Shown here piece after piece: positions 26,869 to 36,058 of a DNA stretch of 64,000 nucleotides. The stretch is from assembly GCF_000305785.2 (NCBI RefSeq), contig NC_018868.3, positions 4,014,270 through 4,078,269 of the forward strand, read 5' to 3'. Source of the DNA: Simiduia agarivorans SA1 = DSM 21679. GTDB lineage: Bacteria; Pseudomonadota; Gammaproteobacteria; Pseudomonadales; Cellvibrionaceae. Every line of letters begins with the position of its first letter. The first letter of the stretch is position 1. The notes under the pieces were generated by a model. The model saw only the letters and a program-made list of their open reading frames with translations. It was not told the origin of the DNA and ran no database searches. The position numbers and the translations under genes are program-made.

Positions 26869-27024
26869 GAGCGCGGGGCGGCCGTCCGCAATCCCTGTGG
26901 GAGCGCGGGGCGGCCATCCGCAATCCCTGTGGGAGCGCAATCCCTTGCGCGAATGGTTTGGCATAGAGTATTGATAAAGTAAGAAGCAATCTTCCAGCCC
27001 CATTCGCCCAAGGGACTGGGCTCC
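26869..27024. repeat. REP-like cluster with a 32-bp tandem duplication
   Basis: Units 26869-26900 and 26901-26932 are direct repeats with one mismatch (gagcgcggggcggcc core). Next come 26932-26956 and an inverted partner at 27000-27024, which differ at four positions while keeping the hairpin pairing (gcgcaa/ttgcgc versus cccag-type). It lies between the MFS and dbpA genes and probably marks the operon end. Confidence 0.7.
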
Positions 27025-27090
27025 TACAGCCCTCCGCTCTCCCTTCGTGTAAACTTAGGCTCTTTACGCATTCCCCGCTGGAGCCAGCCC

Positions 27091-28468
27091 TTGTCCTCTG
27101 CCCGATTTGACCAGTTACCCCTCGATCCTTCTTTACTCGGCAACCTGAACGACCTGGGCTATACCCAGATGACCGAGATTCAGGCCCGCGCATTGCCGGA
27201 GTTGCTGGCTGGTCGCGATGTGATCGGCCAGGCCAAGACCGGCTCGGGCAAAACCGCCACCTTTGGTCTTGCCTTGCTGAATAAGCTGCGGGTGGAGCGG
27301 TTTCGTGTGCAGGGGCTGGTGCTGTGCCCCACGCGTGAGCTGGCGGATCAGGTGGCGCGCGAACTGCGCAAGCTGGCCCGCGCCATCCACAACATCAAAA
27401 TCCTGACCTTGTGCGGTGGCATGCCGTTCGGCCCGCAATTGGCATCGCTCGATCACGGCGCCCATATTGTGGTGGGTACACCCGGGCGGATTGAGGAGCA
27501 TGTGCGCAAGGGCAAGCTGGATCTGTCCGAAGTGCATACACTCGTGCTGGACGAAGCCGATCGGATGCTGGATATGGGATTTCAGGAAACCGTGGATGCC
27601 ATTGTGGCGGGCACGCCGGCGGCGCGTCAGTCGCTGTTGTTTTCTGCTACCTATCCGGATTCCATAGAAGCCTTGGCCGCGCGTGTGCTGCACAACCCCG
27701 TGCGCATTACCGTGGAATCCAAACACAGTGCGCAAACGATTAATCAGCATTTTTACCGGGTCGGCAATAATGAACAGCGCCTGGCGGCGGTGGCACAGTT
27801 GCTCTGGCATTTTCAGCCCGGCTCGGCGGTGATTTTTTTGCAACACCAAACGGGAAACCGAAGAGATTGCCACCCACCTGAATGAACACAATGTTCTCGC
27901 ACTGGCCCTGCACGGTGATCTGGAACAAAAACAACGCGACCAGGTCCTCACCTGTTTTGCCAATGGCAGCAGCCGGGTATTAGTGGCCACCGATGTGGCC
28001 GCGCGTGGTCTCGATATTGAATCGCTGGAGTTAGTGATTAACTACCAGCTATCGCGCGACCCCGAAGTGCATGTACACCGCATTGGTCGCACCGGTCGCG
28101 CCGGTGAATCGGGCCATGCGGTAAGCCTGGTGAGCGAGCGCGAAGATTTCAAACTGACATCGGTGGGTGCCAGCGCCGATGCCATTGAAGCGTTGCCGCA
28201 AGCCCGTCATCAGACTTTGGCCGATCCCGATTGGGTTACGCTGCAATTGGATGGCGGCAAAAAACAGAAGCTGCGCCCGGGCGATATTGTCGGCGCACTC
28301 ACGCGCAACGATTGCCTGGTGTTCGAACAGATCGGCAAGATTGCCGTGGCGGATAACTGGGCCTATGTGGCGGTGGATCGCGGCGTGTGGAAAAAAGCCT
28401 TACAGCAGTTGGATAAAGGCAAGCTGAAAGGGCGGAGTTTCCGGGTGCGGCGGGTTAATTTAGGGTAA
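27091..28468 (+). pseudogene. dbpA: DEAD-box RNA helicase DbpA, frameshifted
   Basis: Two frames together make one helicase of about 459 residues. The first, 27091-27885, has the Q motif, AKTGSGKT, PTREL, TPGR, VLDEADRML and FSAT. The second, in frame to 28468, has LHGDLEQ, VLVATDVAARGLD, HRIGRTGR and the DbpA-type C-terminal RNA-binding domain (RPGDIVGAL). DbpA binds 23S rRNA hairpin 92 during large-subunit assembly. The frames split at a run of seven T (27833-27839): six T would read AVIFCNTKRETEEIA, the expected family sequence. It starts at TTG 27091 with GGAG seven bases upstream. It is either a real one-base insertion or a base-calling error; slippage at T7 is a further option. Confidence 0.85.
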
Positions 28469-28514
28469 GTGTGCGCGCAGACGTTTGTCGGTTGATGGTA
28501 TGGAAGTGGATTGA

Positions 28515-29030
28515 GTGAAATCAGAAAAATGGTATAAAAATCCGGAAATGCTGGTGGCACTGTGTGCCTTGTCGGTCGGTTTGCTCACAGCCTTCATCTC
28601 CATCTATTCGGCTTATATTGATCGCGCCTATGCGAGAGCGTCGGTGTGGCCTAAGCTGGAGATCTTTCGCAGTTACAGTGCCAATACCTACAGCTATGGT
28701 GTCTCAAATAAAGGCACAGGACCAGCCATCATTCATTATGCCAAAGTGACCAACGCGGATAGCGTGCTGAAGGCGTGGACCGATATCGCTGTGTTTACTC
28801 ATATTGTGCAATCGCACATCGGCAACGTCACCATTCCATCGGGGCAGACAGTGCAGCCGCTGTCTTATGAGGGCGACGAGGTGGCAAAGATATTGGAGCT
28901 TGATGATTCGATTTCTATTGAGCTGTGTTATTGCTCCATTTATCAGCAGTGCTGGATAGTGGACAGAACCAATTTCAGCCAGGAAGTTGAAGAATGTGTG
29001 ATTTCTGGAGACCAGAAATTTCTGCAGTAA
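28515..29030 (+). CDS. Hypothetical single-pass membrane protein
   Basis: A 171-residue protein of unknown function. Residues about 11-35 (MLVALCALSVGLLTAFISIYSAY) form one transmembrane segment, followed by a mainly beta-strand domain of about 130 residues (VSNKGTGPAIIHYAKV, SIELCYCSIYQQCW). Three closely spaced Cys lie near the end. The GTG at 28515 is the first start in frame; an ATG lies ten codons later inside the membrane segment. It opens a patch of poorly conserved genes between dbpA and azlC that may be horizontally acquired. I do not recognise the family. Confidence 0.6.
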   Translation: MKSEKWYKNPEMLVALCALSVGLLTAFISIYSAYIDRAYARASVWPKLEIFRSYSANTYSYGVSNKGTGPAIIHYAKVTNADSVLKAWTDIAVFTHIVQSHIGNVTIPSGQTVQPLSYEGDEVAKILELDDSISIELCYCSIYQQCWIVDRTNFSQEVEECVISGDQKFLQ

Positions 29031-29144
29031 ACGCGGCCAACATTCAGACGAATTACAGTTGTCGTCTGAACGCTTTCAGCGCCTGATAAAATGGCTGGGG
29101 CCAGTCCGGCATAACGCAGAACTGACTCCAGCAGGCTTTGATGG

Positions 29145-29968
29145 TTATTTGGCGAGTGTAAATTCAACCGATGGCATAGGGTTGCTGTCCGTACCGGATT
29201 TCATTTTGATATCGATTTTGCCGTAGCCAAGATACAGCGCCAGAATCAATGAAAATCCAATGCAACCCGCCAGCAGGGTGCCGGAAAGCACCGCACCAGA
29301 CGCCAGTATGATCAGTGCGATGGCGGAAAGTTCTGCCGCGCCGATGGGGTTTGAGTAAAAGAACTGGGACGCCCCCGGCAGAATGTCATCTATGCATTCC
29401 TTCAGCTCGTCCAGCTTTTTTCCTGCAAAGGGCGCGAATGCCAGGGCTTCCGGCCCTTGCAACTCAATGGTCACTTTTGGCGTGTCAGCTTCGAAATGCT
29501 TGCGCGCTTCTTTTTGTGCAGCCATGGGGTCGGTAAATTTCTTTTGTTGACCGTAATGCTCGGTATCAGGGAAGAAACCACCTCACCGAGCGATTGTTTG
29601 CCCCAGGGCACAATGATGGGGACTTCAACTTGTGGCCCCAGATACACAAAGGGCGCGCGCACATGATGGCTCCCTTCTTTGATGTCGATTTCCAATAGCA
29701 TCATGTCGGTGGGGTCGGGTATTTTCTTCGTTACCCAGCGCCCGGGCAATGGCAGTGGTTCCCAGATACGTATCCGTTTTGGGTCTTGCCAGTCTTTCGT
29801 GGTGCCACGGAATTTCCCAACCGCATTGGTGGTGCTAGTCAGGATGACGTCATTGGTACCGCCGATGTCCATATCGATGATTTTTACCGTAGCGCCCTTC
29901 ACCGGTTCATTGACGCCCCAGGGACCGGGCATATACATGACTTTGGCTTTTACATTTAATTTAGACAT
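29145..29968 (-). pseudogene. Hypothetical protein with TTR-like N-terminal domain and C-terminal membrane hairpin, frameshifted
   Basis: Two overlapping minus-strand frames read best as one protein of about 274 residues. The first part (from ATG 29968) is a beta-rich domain reminiscent of transthyretin-like or carboxypeptidase-regulatory folds (VKGATVKIIDMDIGGTND). After LGEV the frame drifts into unlikely sequence, while the neighbouring frame continues naturally with GFFPDTEHYGQQKKFTDP into MAAQKEARKHF. That second part ends with two hydrophobic helices and a short polar tail. A missing G near 29580 would join them. If the shift is real, the gene is broken; otherwise it is an uncharacterised membrane-tethered protein. 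Confidence 0.5.
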
Positions 29969-30114
29969 AACCTATCTCCATATGTTTTTGGCCGCACCGT
30001 GCGGCGATGTCGGTATTGCTGTAAAACAGCGGAGACAGGTTGGAATACTGGCAATCAGAAAGCTTGAATGCAGTTGGAAATAGTTTGAAATTTACTAATA
30101 ACTAATAAAATCAA

Positions 30115-31143
30115 TTAGTTATCGTTTTCGGATAACCATTGATCTACAGCGCCATCAATATCGCTGGGAAAGGGAACGCCATCTTCTACACCCACATAGA
30201 CAATCGGCATGGCGGGATACTGGAGAAACACCTTGTGATACTTCGCCAGCCACACTTCCAGGTGGGCACGCAGTGGGGCAAATTGGGGCAGGGTGTTCAG
30301 TAGCTCGGGGTGACCGTCGATCAACGTCAGTAGTGCACGATTGCCCTTGTACAATGGACCTTCGGTCTGGGCCCTGATTTGTTCCCATAAAAAGGTTTCT
30401 GCTTGGTTCAGCTGCGGATAGGCGGCGATCAGGCGTTGTTCCCAACTCATCGATTGGAATTCGGGCAAACGATGTTGCAGATGCTGGCCTAGTTGATTGC
30501 GGCGGTTTACCTGGGCTCTGAAGGCTGTTTTGGTAATTAGCAGCTGGCTTTGTATCTGGCGCATCAGTTCTGTGACATGCGCTGTGTCTGCCGGGTGGCT
30601 GTTGAATGGTTTAACCAACGTGTCGGATTGGCGAATCGCGTAACTGAGTAGCAGGGCAGCGCAGCACAGGACAGCAGCCAGCCACCCAAGCGGACGGGCG
30701 AACAGGCGTTGTTTCCCGGCTGGGGCGCTTCTGTTCGCTGATCGCACGGCGTCAGCTGGCGTATCGTTAAACGCGGTGATAACTTCTGTTACGTCGGTAC
30801 TAATTGAGAAGCCTTTGCCGCGATGTGTTCTGATAATGCTTTGATTGTTGCCGTCGTCATCAAGCGATTTCCGGGTTTCAGATACCAGTTTAGACAGCGA
30901 CCACTCACTGACGATGGTATCGGGCCAGAGCGCCTGCATCAGAGCTTCTTTACTGACCCGGTCTGGGCTGGCGAGAAGCAGGATTTTCAGCAATTGCGCT
31001 TGGCGTTCGTCCAGTGAAATGGGGCCATCCGGGCCAGTGAGCCGTTGACTCGGAATATGAAAGGTAAATGGGCCAAAACAGTACTGCCTTGGCTTGAGCG
31101 GCGATCGGGCGTCTTCGTTCTTGGGTAATTTACTTGCGCTCAT
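30115..31143 (-). CDS. CadC/ToxR-like membrane transcriptional regulator
   Basis: A protein of about 342 residues. The N-terminal ~100 residues form an OmpR/PhoB-type winged helix (LDERQAQLLKILLLASPDRVSKEALMQALWP, then SLSKLVSETRKSLDDDGNNQSIIRTHRGKGF). One transmembrane helix (GWLAAVLCCAALLLSYAI) follows, then a ~150-residue extracytoplasmic domain without recognised motif. ToxR/CadC-type proteins of this build sense conditions outside the membrane and bind DNA directly. ATG 31143 with GAGG four bases upstream is preferred to a GTG at 31185. It is divergent from azlC and near the hypothetical membrane genes; its targets are unknown. Confidence 0.78.
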   Translation of the reverse strand: MSASKLPKNEDARSPLKPRQYCFGPFTFHIPSQRLTGPDGPISLDERQAQLLKILLLASPDRVSKEALMQALWPDTIVSEWSLSKLVSETRKSLDDDGNNQSIIRTHRGKGFSISTDVTEVITAFNDTPADAVRSANRSAPAGKQRLFARPLGWLAAVLCCAALLLSYAIRQSDTLVKPFNSHPADTAHVTELMRQIQSQLLITKTAFRAQVNRRNQLGQHLQHRLPEFQSMSWEQRLIAAYPQLNQAETFLWEQIRAQTEGPLYKGNRALLTLIDGHPELLNTLPQFAPLRAHLEVWLAKYHKVFLQYPAMPIVYVGVEDGVPFPSDIDGAVDQWLSENDN

Positions 31144-31298
31144 TCGCCTCGGAATTTGCTTGGCTGGATTGGCTGGTTGAAGCACACTGTGATTCAGCTG
31201 GCCTTACAAATCAATATGTTAAAAGCAGTTGCGGTGGCTTGAATTTCCACCTTAGTGCATGCATCTACTGCAATAGACATTTTCCTACGGATCCTGTG

Positions 31299-32027
31299 GT
31301 GACCTCGTTGCCTGATAAAACAATTCCTTGGTGGCGCGGCGTGCGCGATGCGCTGCCTTTGCTGGGCGGCTACATCCCCGTCGCCATTTCGTTCGGACTG
31401 ATTGCCACGCAGGCGGGTTTCAGCGTCTGGGGTGCCGTGGCTATTTCGCTGTTTATTTATGCGGGTGCGTCGCAATTTCTGTTTGTGGCCATGATTGCTT
31501 CCGGTGCACCGCTTTGGTTGGTCGTGCTGATGACTGTGCTGATCAATGCCCGCCATCTGGTGTATGGGCCAAATTTGGCGCCTCACCTGACTCAAAGTCG
31601 TTGGTGGTTCTGGTTAATGCATGGCCTGACCGACCAGATTTTCGCGATTGCGCACACCCGCTTGCAGCAGCTGCCGGCAGCGGAGCGGGTAGGGTGGTTT
31701 ACCGGTGCCATGCTATTGGCCTGGGCCAGCTGGGTGGGCGGCACGGCGCTGGGCGCGGTGGCGGGTGCGGAAATTACCGGGCGTTGGCCGCTGATGGGTG
31801 AAGTGATGCCTTTTGCGTTGCCGGCGTTGTTTGCTGTGCTATTGGCGCCGCGGTTTGAGAATCGTATCTGGGCGGTGGCGCTCGCCGGCACCACCTTGAT
31901 TGCGTTGGGGCTGAAACTAGCGGGCTTGCCCAACGCGGCCATTCCTTTGGCAGCGTTGTGCGGTGCGGGCTTGTTTTACCTCATGCGCTTGCTGCCCGCT
32001 GGCGCGTCCACTAAGGAGGTAACATGA
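31299..32027 (+). CDS. azlC: AzlC family branched-chain amino acid exporter, large subunit
   Basis: About 242 residues with some seven hydrophobic segments and family landmarks PVAISFGLIATQAGF, YAGASQFLFVA, NARHLVYG and LTDQIFAIAH. AzlC works with AzlD (next gene, 4-base overlap) as an exporter of branched-chain amino acids. The frame is open upstream to 31134 but that part lacks family resemblance; GTG 31296 or 31299 gives the usual length. The exact start is uncertain. Confidence 0.85.
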   Translation: MTSLPDKTIPWWRGVRDALPLLGGYIPVAISFGLIATQAGFSVWGAVAISLFIYAGASQFLFVAMIASGAPLWLVVLMTVLINARHLVYGPNLAPHLTQSRWWFWLMHGLTDQIFAIAHTRLQQLPAAERVGWFTGAMLLAWASWVGGTALGAVAGAEITGRWPLMGEVMPFALPALFAVLLAPRFENRIWAVALAGTTLIALGLKLAGLPNAAIPLAALCGAGLFYLMRLLPAGASTKEVT

Positions 32028-32374
32028 GCACCGAACTATGGCTGGCGTTGGCGTTTTCCGCGTTGGTGACATTCGCCATGCGCGCCTGGCCGGCCGTGTG
32101 GATGCGTACCCGGCTCAATCAACCGGCAGAAGCGTCTGCTGATCTCTCCGCCCCTCGCCCGATGCCTTTGTGGCTGAGCGTATTGGGGCCCACCATGATT
32201 GCCGCCATGACCGGTGTTTCTTTGGTGCCAGCGGTACCCGATGTACACCACGCGGTGGCTTCTGCCTGTGGCCTGCTTGCTACCTTGTTGGCTTGGTGGC
32301 GCACGCGGTCACTGGGCTGGCCGGTGGTGGCCGGAGTGGTGGCCTTTGGTGTGGTTTACTGGCTCAGCCGGTAA
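32024..32374 (+). CDS. azlD: AzlD family branched-chain amino acid exporter, small subunit
   Basis: A 116-residue membrane protein with about four segments and the AzlD pattern TFAMRAWPAVW and LGPTMIAAMTGVSLVP. It overlaps azlC by four bases (ATGA), which implies translational coupling. Together they form the azlCD exporter; the substrate in this organism is inferred from family. Confidence 0.83.
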   Translation: MSTELWLALAFSALVTFAMRAWPAVWMRTRLNQPAEASADLSAPRPMPLWLSVLGPTMIAAMTGVSLVPAVPDVHHAVASACGLLATLLAWWRTRSLGWPVVAGVVAFGVVYWLSR

Positions 32375-32407
32375 CCCTTCCTGAAAAATTTCCTTGATCT
32401 GCCTCAA

Positions 32408-32453
32408 ACAACCTTCTAAACTTTCAGAAAATATTGAAAGTTTAGAAGGTTGT
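32408..32453 (+). promoter_or_regulatory. 46-bp perfect palindrome overlapping the gbsR-type gene RBS
   Basis: Arms 32408-32426 and 32435-32453 are perfect 19-bp inverted repeats around an 8-base centre. The right arm contains the ribosome binding site AGAAGG (32444-32449) and ends two bases before the ATG at 32456. It is a likely operator for the adjacent GbsR/MarR-type regulator. In RNA the same sequence would form a hairpin hiding the RBS. Confidence 0.75.
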
Positions 32454-32455
32454 GT

Positions 32456-32983
32456 ATGTCGCCTCACCCCCTTAATGACCTCATCCTGCACTTTGGTGAA
32501 ATGGCCAGCCGCTGGGGTTTCAACCGCTCGGTGGGCCAGGTGCTCGCCGCTATCGTGTTCAGCGAAGCCCCTTTGTCCGCCGATGAACTGAGCGAGCGAC
32601 TGAGTCTTTCCCGCGGCAATGTATCCATGGCTACCAAGGAATTACAAAGCTGGCGATTGATCCGCGTGTTGCGTGAACCTGGCGATCGCAAAGATTATTA
32701 CGCGGCTAATGGCGGCCTGTGGGACCTGGCCCTGCAGGTGGTGAGCGAACGCCGCAAGCGCGAAGTGGACCCCACGCTCAGCCTGTTGCGTTCTCAGTTG
32801 ATGAATACCGACGACAAGGATTACGCGCACGAGCGTATGCAGGAAATGCACGACCTGTTGGAATTGTTTACCCAGTGGCTGGACGACATGCAACGCATGA
32901 AGCCCGATCACCTGCTGGCGCTGTTAAAGCTGGGTTCGGGGGTGGGCAAGGTGCTGACCATGAAAGACAAGTTACTTAAATAA
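32456..32983 (+). CDS. GbsR/MarR-family transcriptional regulator
   Basis: A 175-residue protein. The winged helix spans about residues 15-90 (GFNRSVGQVLAAIVFS, LSADELSERLSLSRGNVSMATKELQSW, REPGDRKDYY for the wing). The C-terminal helices probably dimerise. This matches the GbsR subfamily of MarR regulators. ATG 32456 is chosen for its AGAAGG RBS; a TTG two codons earlier lies in the palindrome. The large palindrome at its start codon suggests autoregulation. The bd-type oxidase genes follow 92 bases later on the same strand and are the most likely further target (inference). Confidence 0.82.
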   Translation: MSPHPLNDLILHFGEMASRWGFNRSVGQVLAAIVFSEAPLSADELSERLSLSRGNVSMATKELQSWRLIRVLREPGDRKDYYAANGGLWDLALQVVSERRKREVDPTLSLLRSQLMNTDDKDYAHERMQEMHDLLELFTQWLDDMQRMKPDHLLALLKLGSGVGKVLTMKDKLLK

Positions 32984-33075
32984 CTCTGCAAAAATAATAA
33001 CTCTCCTTAAATTCAGGATGCGGCGCTTCTGCATCCAGTGGGTGGTTTTGCCCGAAATTTGTTGTTGGAGACATT

Positions 33076-34431
33076 ATGGAACCTGAATTACTCAATACGT
33101 TGGCGTTATCAAGGGCGCAGTTCGCGCTCAACATCAGCTTTCACATTTTATTTCCGTCCATCACTATCGCGCTGGCCTGGTTGCTGTTTTATTTCAAGCT
33201 GCGTTTCCAGTTGAGCGGCCATCCGGTGTGGATGCGGATCTATCGCTTCTGGGTCAAGCTGTTTGCGCTCACCTTTGCGCTTGGCGTGGTCACCGGCATC
33301 ACCATGAGCTTCCAGTTCGGTACCAACTGGCCGGGCTTCATGGAAACCGTGGGCAATATTGCCGGGCCCTTGCTGGGTTATGAAGTGCTTACGGCGTTTT
33401 TCCTGGAGGCTACATTTCTGGGCATCATGCTGTTTGGTATTCATCGCGTGCCGGCCTGGTTGCATACGCTCGCCACTTTATTGGTTGCGGTGGGCACCAG
33501 TTTATCGGCCTTCTGGATTATTGCGCTCAATTCCTGGATGCAAACGCCGGCGGGGTTTGTCATGGAAAACGGGGTGGCGATGCCGGTGGATTGGTGGGCA
33601 ATCATCTTTAATCCCTCCATGCCGTATCGCCTGAGCCATGTGATGCTGGCGTCGGGGCTGACCGCGTGTTTTTTTGTGGCGGGTATTTCCGCCTATCGGC
33701 TCCGTAAAGGCGATGCCAAACAGGCGCCCCGCAAAGCTTTACGCGTGGCCTTGCTGGCGGCGGCATTGATTGCGCCACTGCAGGCGTTTGTGGGGGATTT
33801 GCATGGGTTGAATACCTTCGAACACCAACCGCAAAAAATCGCAGCCATGGAAGGGGTATGGCATACCGAAAACGGCGCGCCTTTGTTGTTATTCGCCTGG
33901 CCCGATGAAACACGTCAGGCTAATCATTTCCCGGTGGCGATCCCAAAACTCGCCAGCTTGATTCTCACTCACGATCCCAATGGTGAAATCCGGGGCCTGA
34001 ACGAATTTGAACACACCCCGCCGGTGAAGCCTGTGTTCTTCGGTTTCCGCATTATGGTGGGACTTGGTTTGTTGATGATCCTGATGGCCTGGGCTGGTGT
34101 CTGGTTAACCCGCAAGGGCCGGGGCATGCCGGGTTGGTACAGCGGTGCATTGGTTGCCATGACGTTTTCCGGTTGGGTGGCCACGCTTGCCGGATGGTAT
34201 GTGACCGAAATAGGGCGCCAGCCCTGGCTCGTGACAGGGGTATTAAAGACCGCAGACGCGGTGACCACCTTGCCAGCGGGAAATGTGTCGTTTTCTTTCA
34301 CCGTGTACGCGTTGGTCTATGCCGGCTTACTGGTGGCTTACCTGCATACGGTGTTTTACATGGCGCGTAAATCTGTGGCCGTCGAAGAATATGAAACCCA
34401 GCCGTTGGCGCTGCAAGGAGCTTCCGTATGA
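33076..34431 (+). CDS. cioA: Cyanide-insensitive bd-type quinol oxidase subunit I
   Basis: A 451-residue integral membrane subunit that oxidises ubiquinol and carries the haems. Conserved elements: the early haem-ligand His in LNISFHILFPS, MSFQFGTNWPGF, SHVMLASG, the quinol-site QPQKIAAMEG, and GWYVTEIGRQPW. The quinol loop is short and total length is about 70 residues below E. coli CydA, which places it in the short-Q-loop group that includes CioA. No haem or cydX-like small subunit gene is visible nearby. The RBS is TTGGAGACATT. It overlaps subunit II by four bases. Confidence 0.9.
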   Translation: MEPELLNTLALSRAQFALNISFHILFPSITIALAWLLFYFKLRFQLSGHPVWMRIYRFWVKLFALTFALGVVTGITMSFQFGTNWPGFMETVGNIAGPLLGYEVLTAFFLEATFLGIMLFGIHRVPAWLHTLATLLVAVGTSLSAFWIIALNSWMQTPAGFVMENGVAMPVDWWAIIFNPSMPYRLSHVMLASGLTACFFVAGISAYRLRKGDAKQAPRKALRVALLAAALIAPLQAFVGDLHGLNTFEHQPQKIAAMEGVWHTENGAPLLLFAWPDETRQANHFPVAIPKLASLILTHDPNGEIRGLNEFEHTPPVKPVFFGFRIMVGLGLLMILMAWAGVWLTRKGRGMPGWYSGALVAMTFSGWVATLAGWYVTEIGRQPWLVTGVLKTADAVTTLPAGNVSFSFTVYALVYAGLLVAYLHTVFYMARKSVAVEEYETQPLALQGASV

Positions 34432-35438
34432 ATCTGGAACTGGAAACGTTGGCGTTGGTGTTCTGGTGCCTGCTCGGTGTGGCGGTGTTTATGTATGCCT
34501 TGCTCGATGGCTATGACTTGGGTGTGGGTATGCTGTTGTCTGGCTCAGAATCCGAACGGGACCGAATGGTGGCCTCCATCGGCCCATTTTGGGATGCCAA
34601 TGAAACCTGGTTGGTGCTGGCAGTGGGAATATTGTTGATTGCTTTTCCCGCTGCTCACAGTGTGATTCTGCGGGAGCTGTATTTGCCGGCATTGGCGTTA
34701 TTGGTGGGGTTAATCCTGCGCGGTGTGTCGTTTGATTTTCGCGCCAAAGCCATTTCCCCGCTCAGGCCGCTGTGGGACCATTGCTTCCGCTTCGGATCGT
34801 TACTGGCTTCATTGGCGCAGGGCTATATGTTGGGCCGTTACGTGACCGGCTTTGCCGATGGTGGATTGCCCGTGTTGTTTGCATGCCTCAGTGCCTTGTG
34901 TGTGGCGGCGGCCTATGTCTACATCGGCAGCGCCTGGTTGGTGATGAAAACCGAGGGCGAGTTACAGGCGCGGGCATTACGCTGGTTGCGTTTATCGGGC
35001 GCGTTGACCTTGCTGGGGTTGTTGTTTATCACGGCGTTTAATTTACTGGTGAGGCCCGAGGTGGCCGCCCGGTGGCTGCACGGTACCGGTTTGGTCTTGC
35101 TGGTGGTGTTGCCCGCACTGGGTTTTGTCTGCCTCTGGTGGATTGAGCGGGCACTGGGCACTTTGTATAAAAACGCCAGTTGCAGTTGCAGTCGCACTGC
35201 ACGCAAGCCCTTCTTCGGCGTTGTGACCTTGTTCCTGTTGGCATTCTCTGCCTTGGGTTACAGCTATTTTCCCTACGTAATCCCGGGACGGATGCTTGCC
35301 ATCGACGCCGCCAGCGCGGCGGCTTCCCTGCAGTTTATTTTGTGGGGCGTGATCCTGGTGCTGCCGTTGATTTTGGCTTATACCGCGTTTTCTTATCGTG
35401 TCTTTTGGGGCAAGAGTGAAGATCTGAGGTACTATTAG
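34428..35438 (+). CDS. cioB: Cyanide-insensitive bd-type quinol oxidase subunit II
   Basis: A 336-residue partner of CioA with about eight to nine membrane segments. Family landmarks are LDGYDLGVGML, GPFWDANETWLVLAVGILLIAFP and LRGVSFDFRAK. The start overlaps the cioA stop (ATGA). A small Cys pair (NASCSCSR) is seen before the last helices. The oxidase gives low-proton-yield respiration that tolerates cyanide and sulfide. A sulfide detoxification operon lies 5.6 kb downstream, though no direct link is shown. Confidence 0.9.
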   Translation: MNLELETLALVFWCLLGVAVFMYALLDGYDLGVGMLLSGSESERDRMVASIGPFWDANETWLVLAVGILLIAFPAAHSVILRELYLPALALLVGLILRGVSFDFRAKAISPLRPLWDHCFRFGSLLASLAQGYMLGRYVTGFADGGLPVLFACLSALCVAAAYVYIGSAWLVMKTEGELQARALRWLRLSGALTLLGLLFITAFNLLVRPEVAARWLHGTGLVLLVVLPALGFVCLWWIERALGTLYKNASCSCSRTARKPFFGVVTLFLLAFSALGYSYFPYVIPGRMLAIDAASAAASLQFILWGVILVLPLILAYTAFSYRVFWGKSEDLRYY

Positions 35439-35468
35439 CCTGTTAAGCATTATTGTACTCGTGGACGA

Positions 35469-36020
35469 ATGAAATACTATAACTTGCAAGATATTGACGA
35501 AATGAAACGCAATGGTTTTGAAAAGAAAACCATTGAGGAGGCTTACAATATTTGCGAGCAGGTGTCTGAGGTTGTTGCCACAATAGAAAGCGCATTCGCA
35601 GGTGTGACACTTGGTGCTGGCATCGGGTTGATGGAAGCGCAGGTCATTGATGATTATGGTGATGCAGCACAGCGGCGAGCGGCAAGGGAAAATGATGAAA
35701 AGTACGCGTGGCAGAGCCTTTCCCCGATGCTGTTGAATAAATGCCACAGCAGTCTTTCATTTTTTGATGCTCAAGGGATGCGGTTTCATCTTCCGGCCTT
35801 TATGATTTTGCATTTACAGGGTGGATTTTATTTCAATATTGTATTCTACCTGACAGAGATTAATGATTGGGCCAAAGAAAAATTTTCGCTATTGAATGCC
35901 CGGCAGCGATCGGCGGTGCGTGACTTTCTGAATTATCTGGTTACGACTGAGGAACATAGGCATGAGGCGCTGCCAATTGCAGATGCGTTGCTGGGGTATT
36001 GGTGTGAATCCCGGGATTAG
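35469..36020 (+). CDS. DUF6714-like hypothetical protein
   Basis: A 183-residue soluble protein without signal peptide. The central part (SLSFFDAQGMRFHLPAFMI, then a W-A-K helix and LNARQRSAVRDFLNYL) resembles the DUF6714 family, whose function is unknown; such proteins are often found near toxin-immunity or accessory genes. It starts 30 bases after cioB but its base composition is more AT-rich than the oxidase genes, which hints at separate origin. Confidence 0.6.
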   Translation: MKYYNLQDIDEMKRNGFEKKTIEEAYNICEQVSEVVATIESAFAGVTLGAGIGLMEAQVIDDYGDAAQRRAARENDEKYAWQSLSPMLLNKCHSSLSFFDAQGMRFHLPAFMILHLQGGFYFNIVFYLTEINDWAKEKFSLLNARQRSAVRDFLNYLVTTEEHRHEALPIADALLGYWCESRD

Positions 36021-36058
36021 CGGGCGATGTGGCAGGTGGCCTGCCACAATCCTATTGA

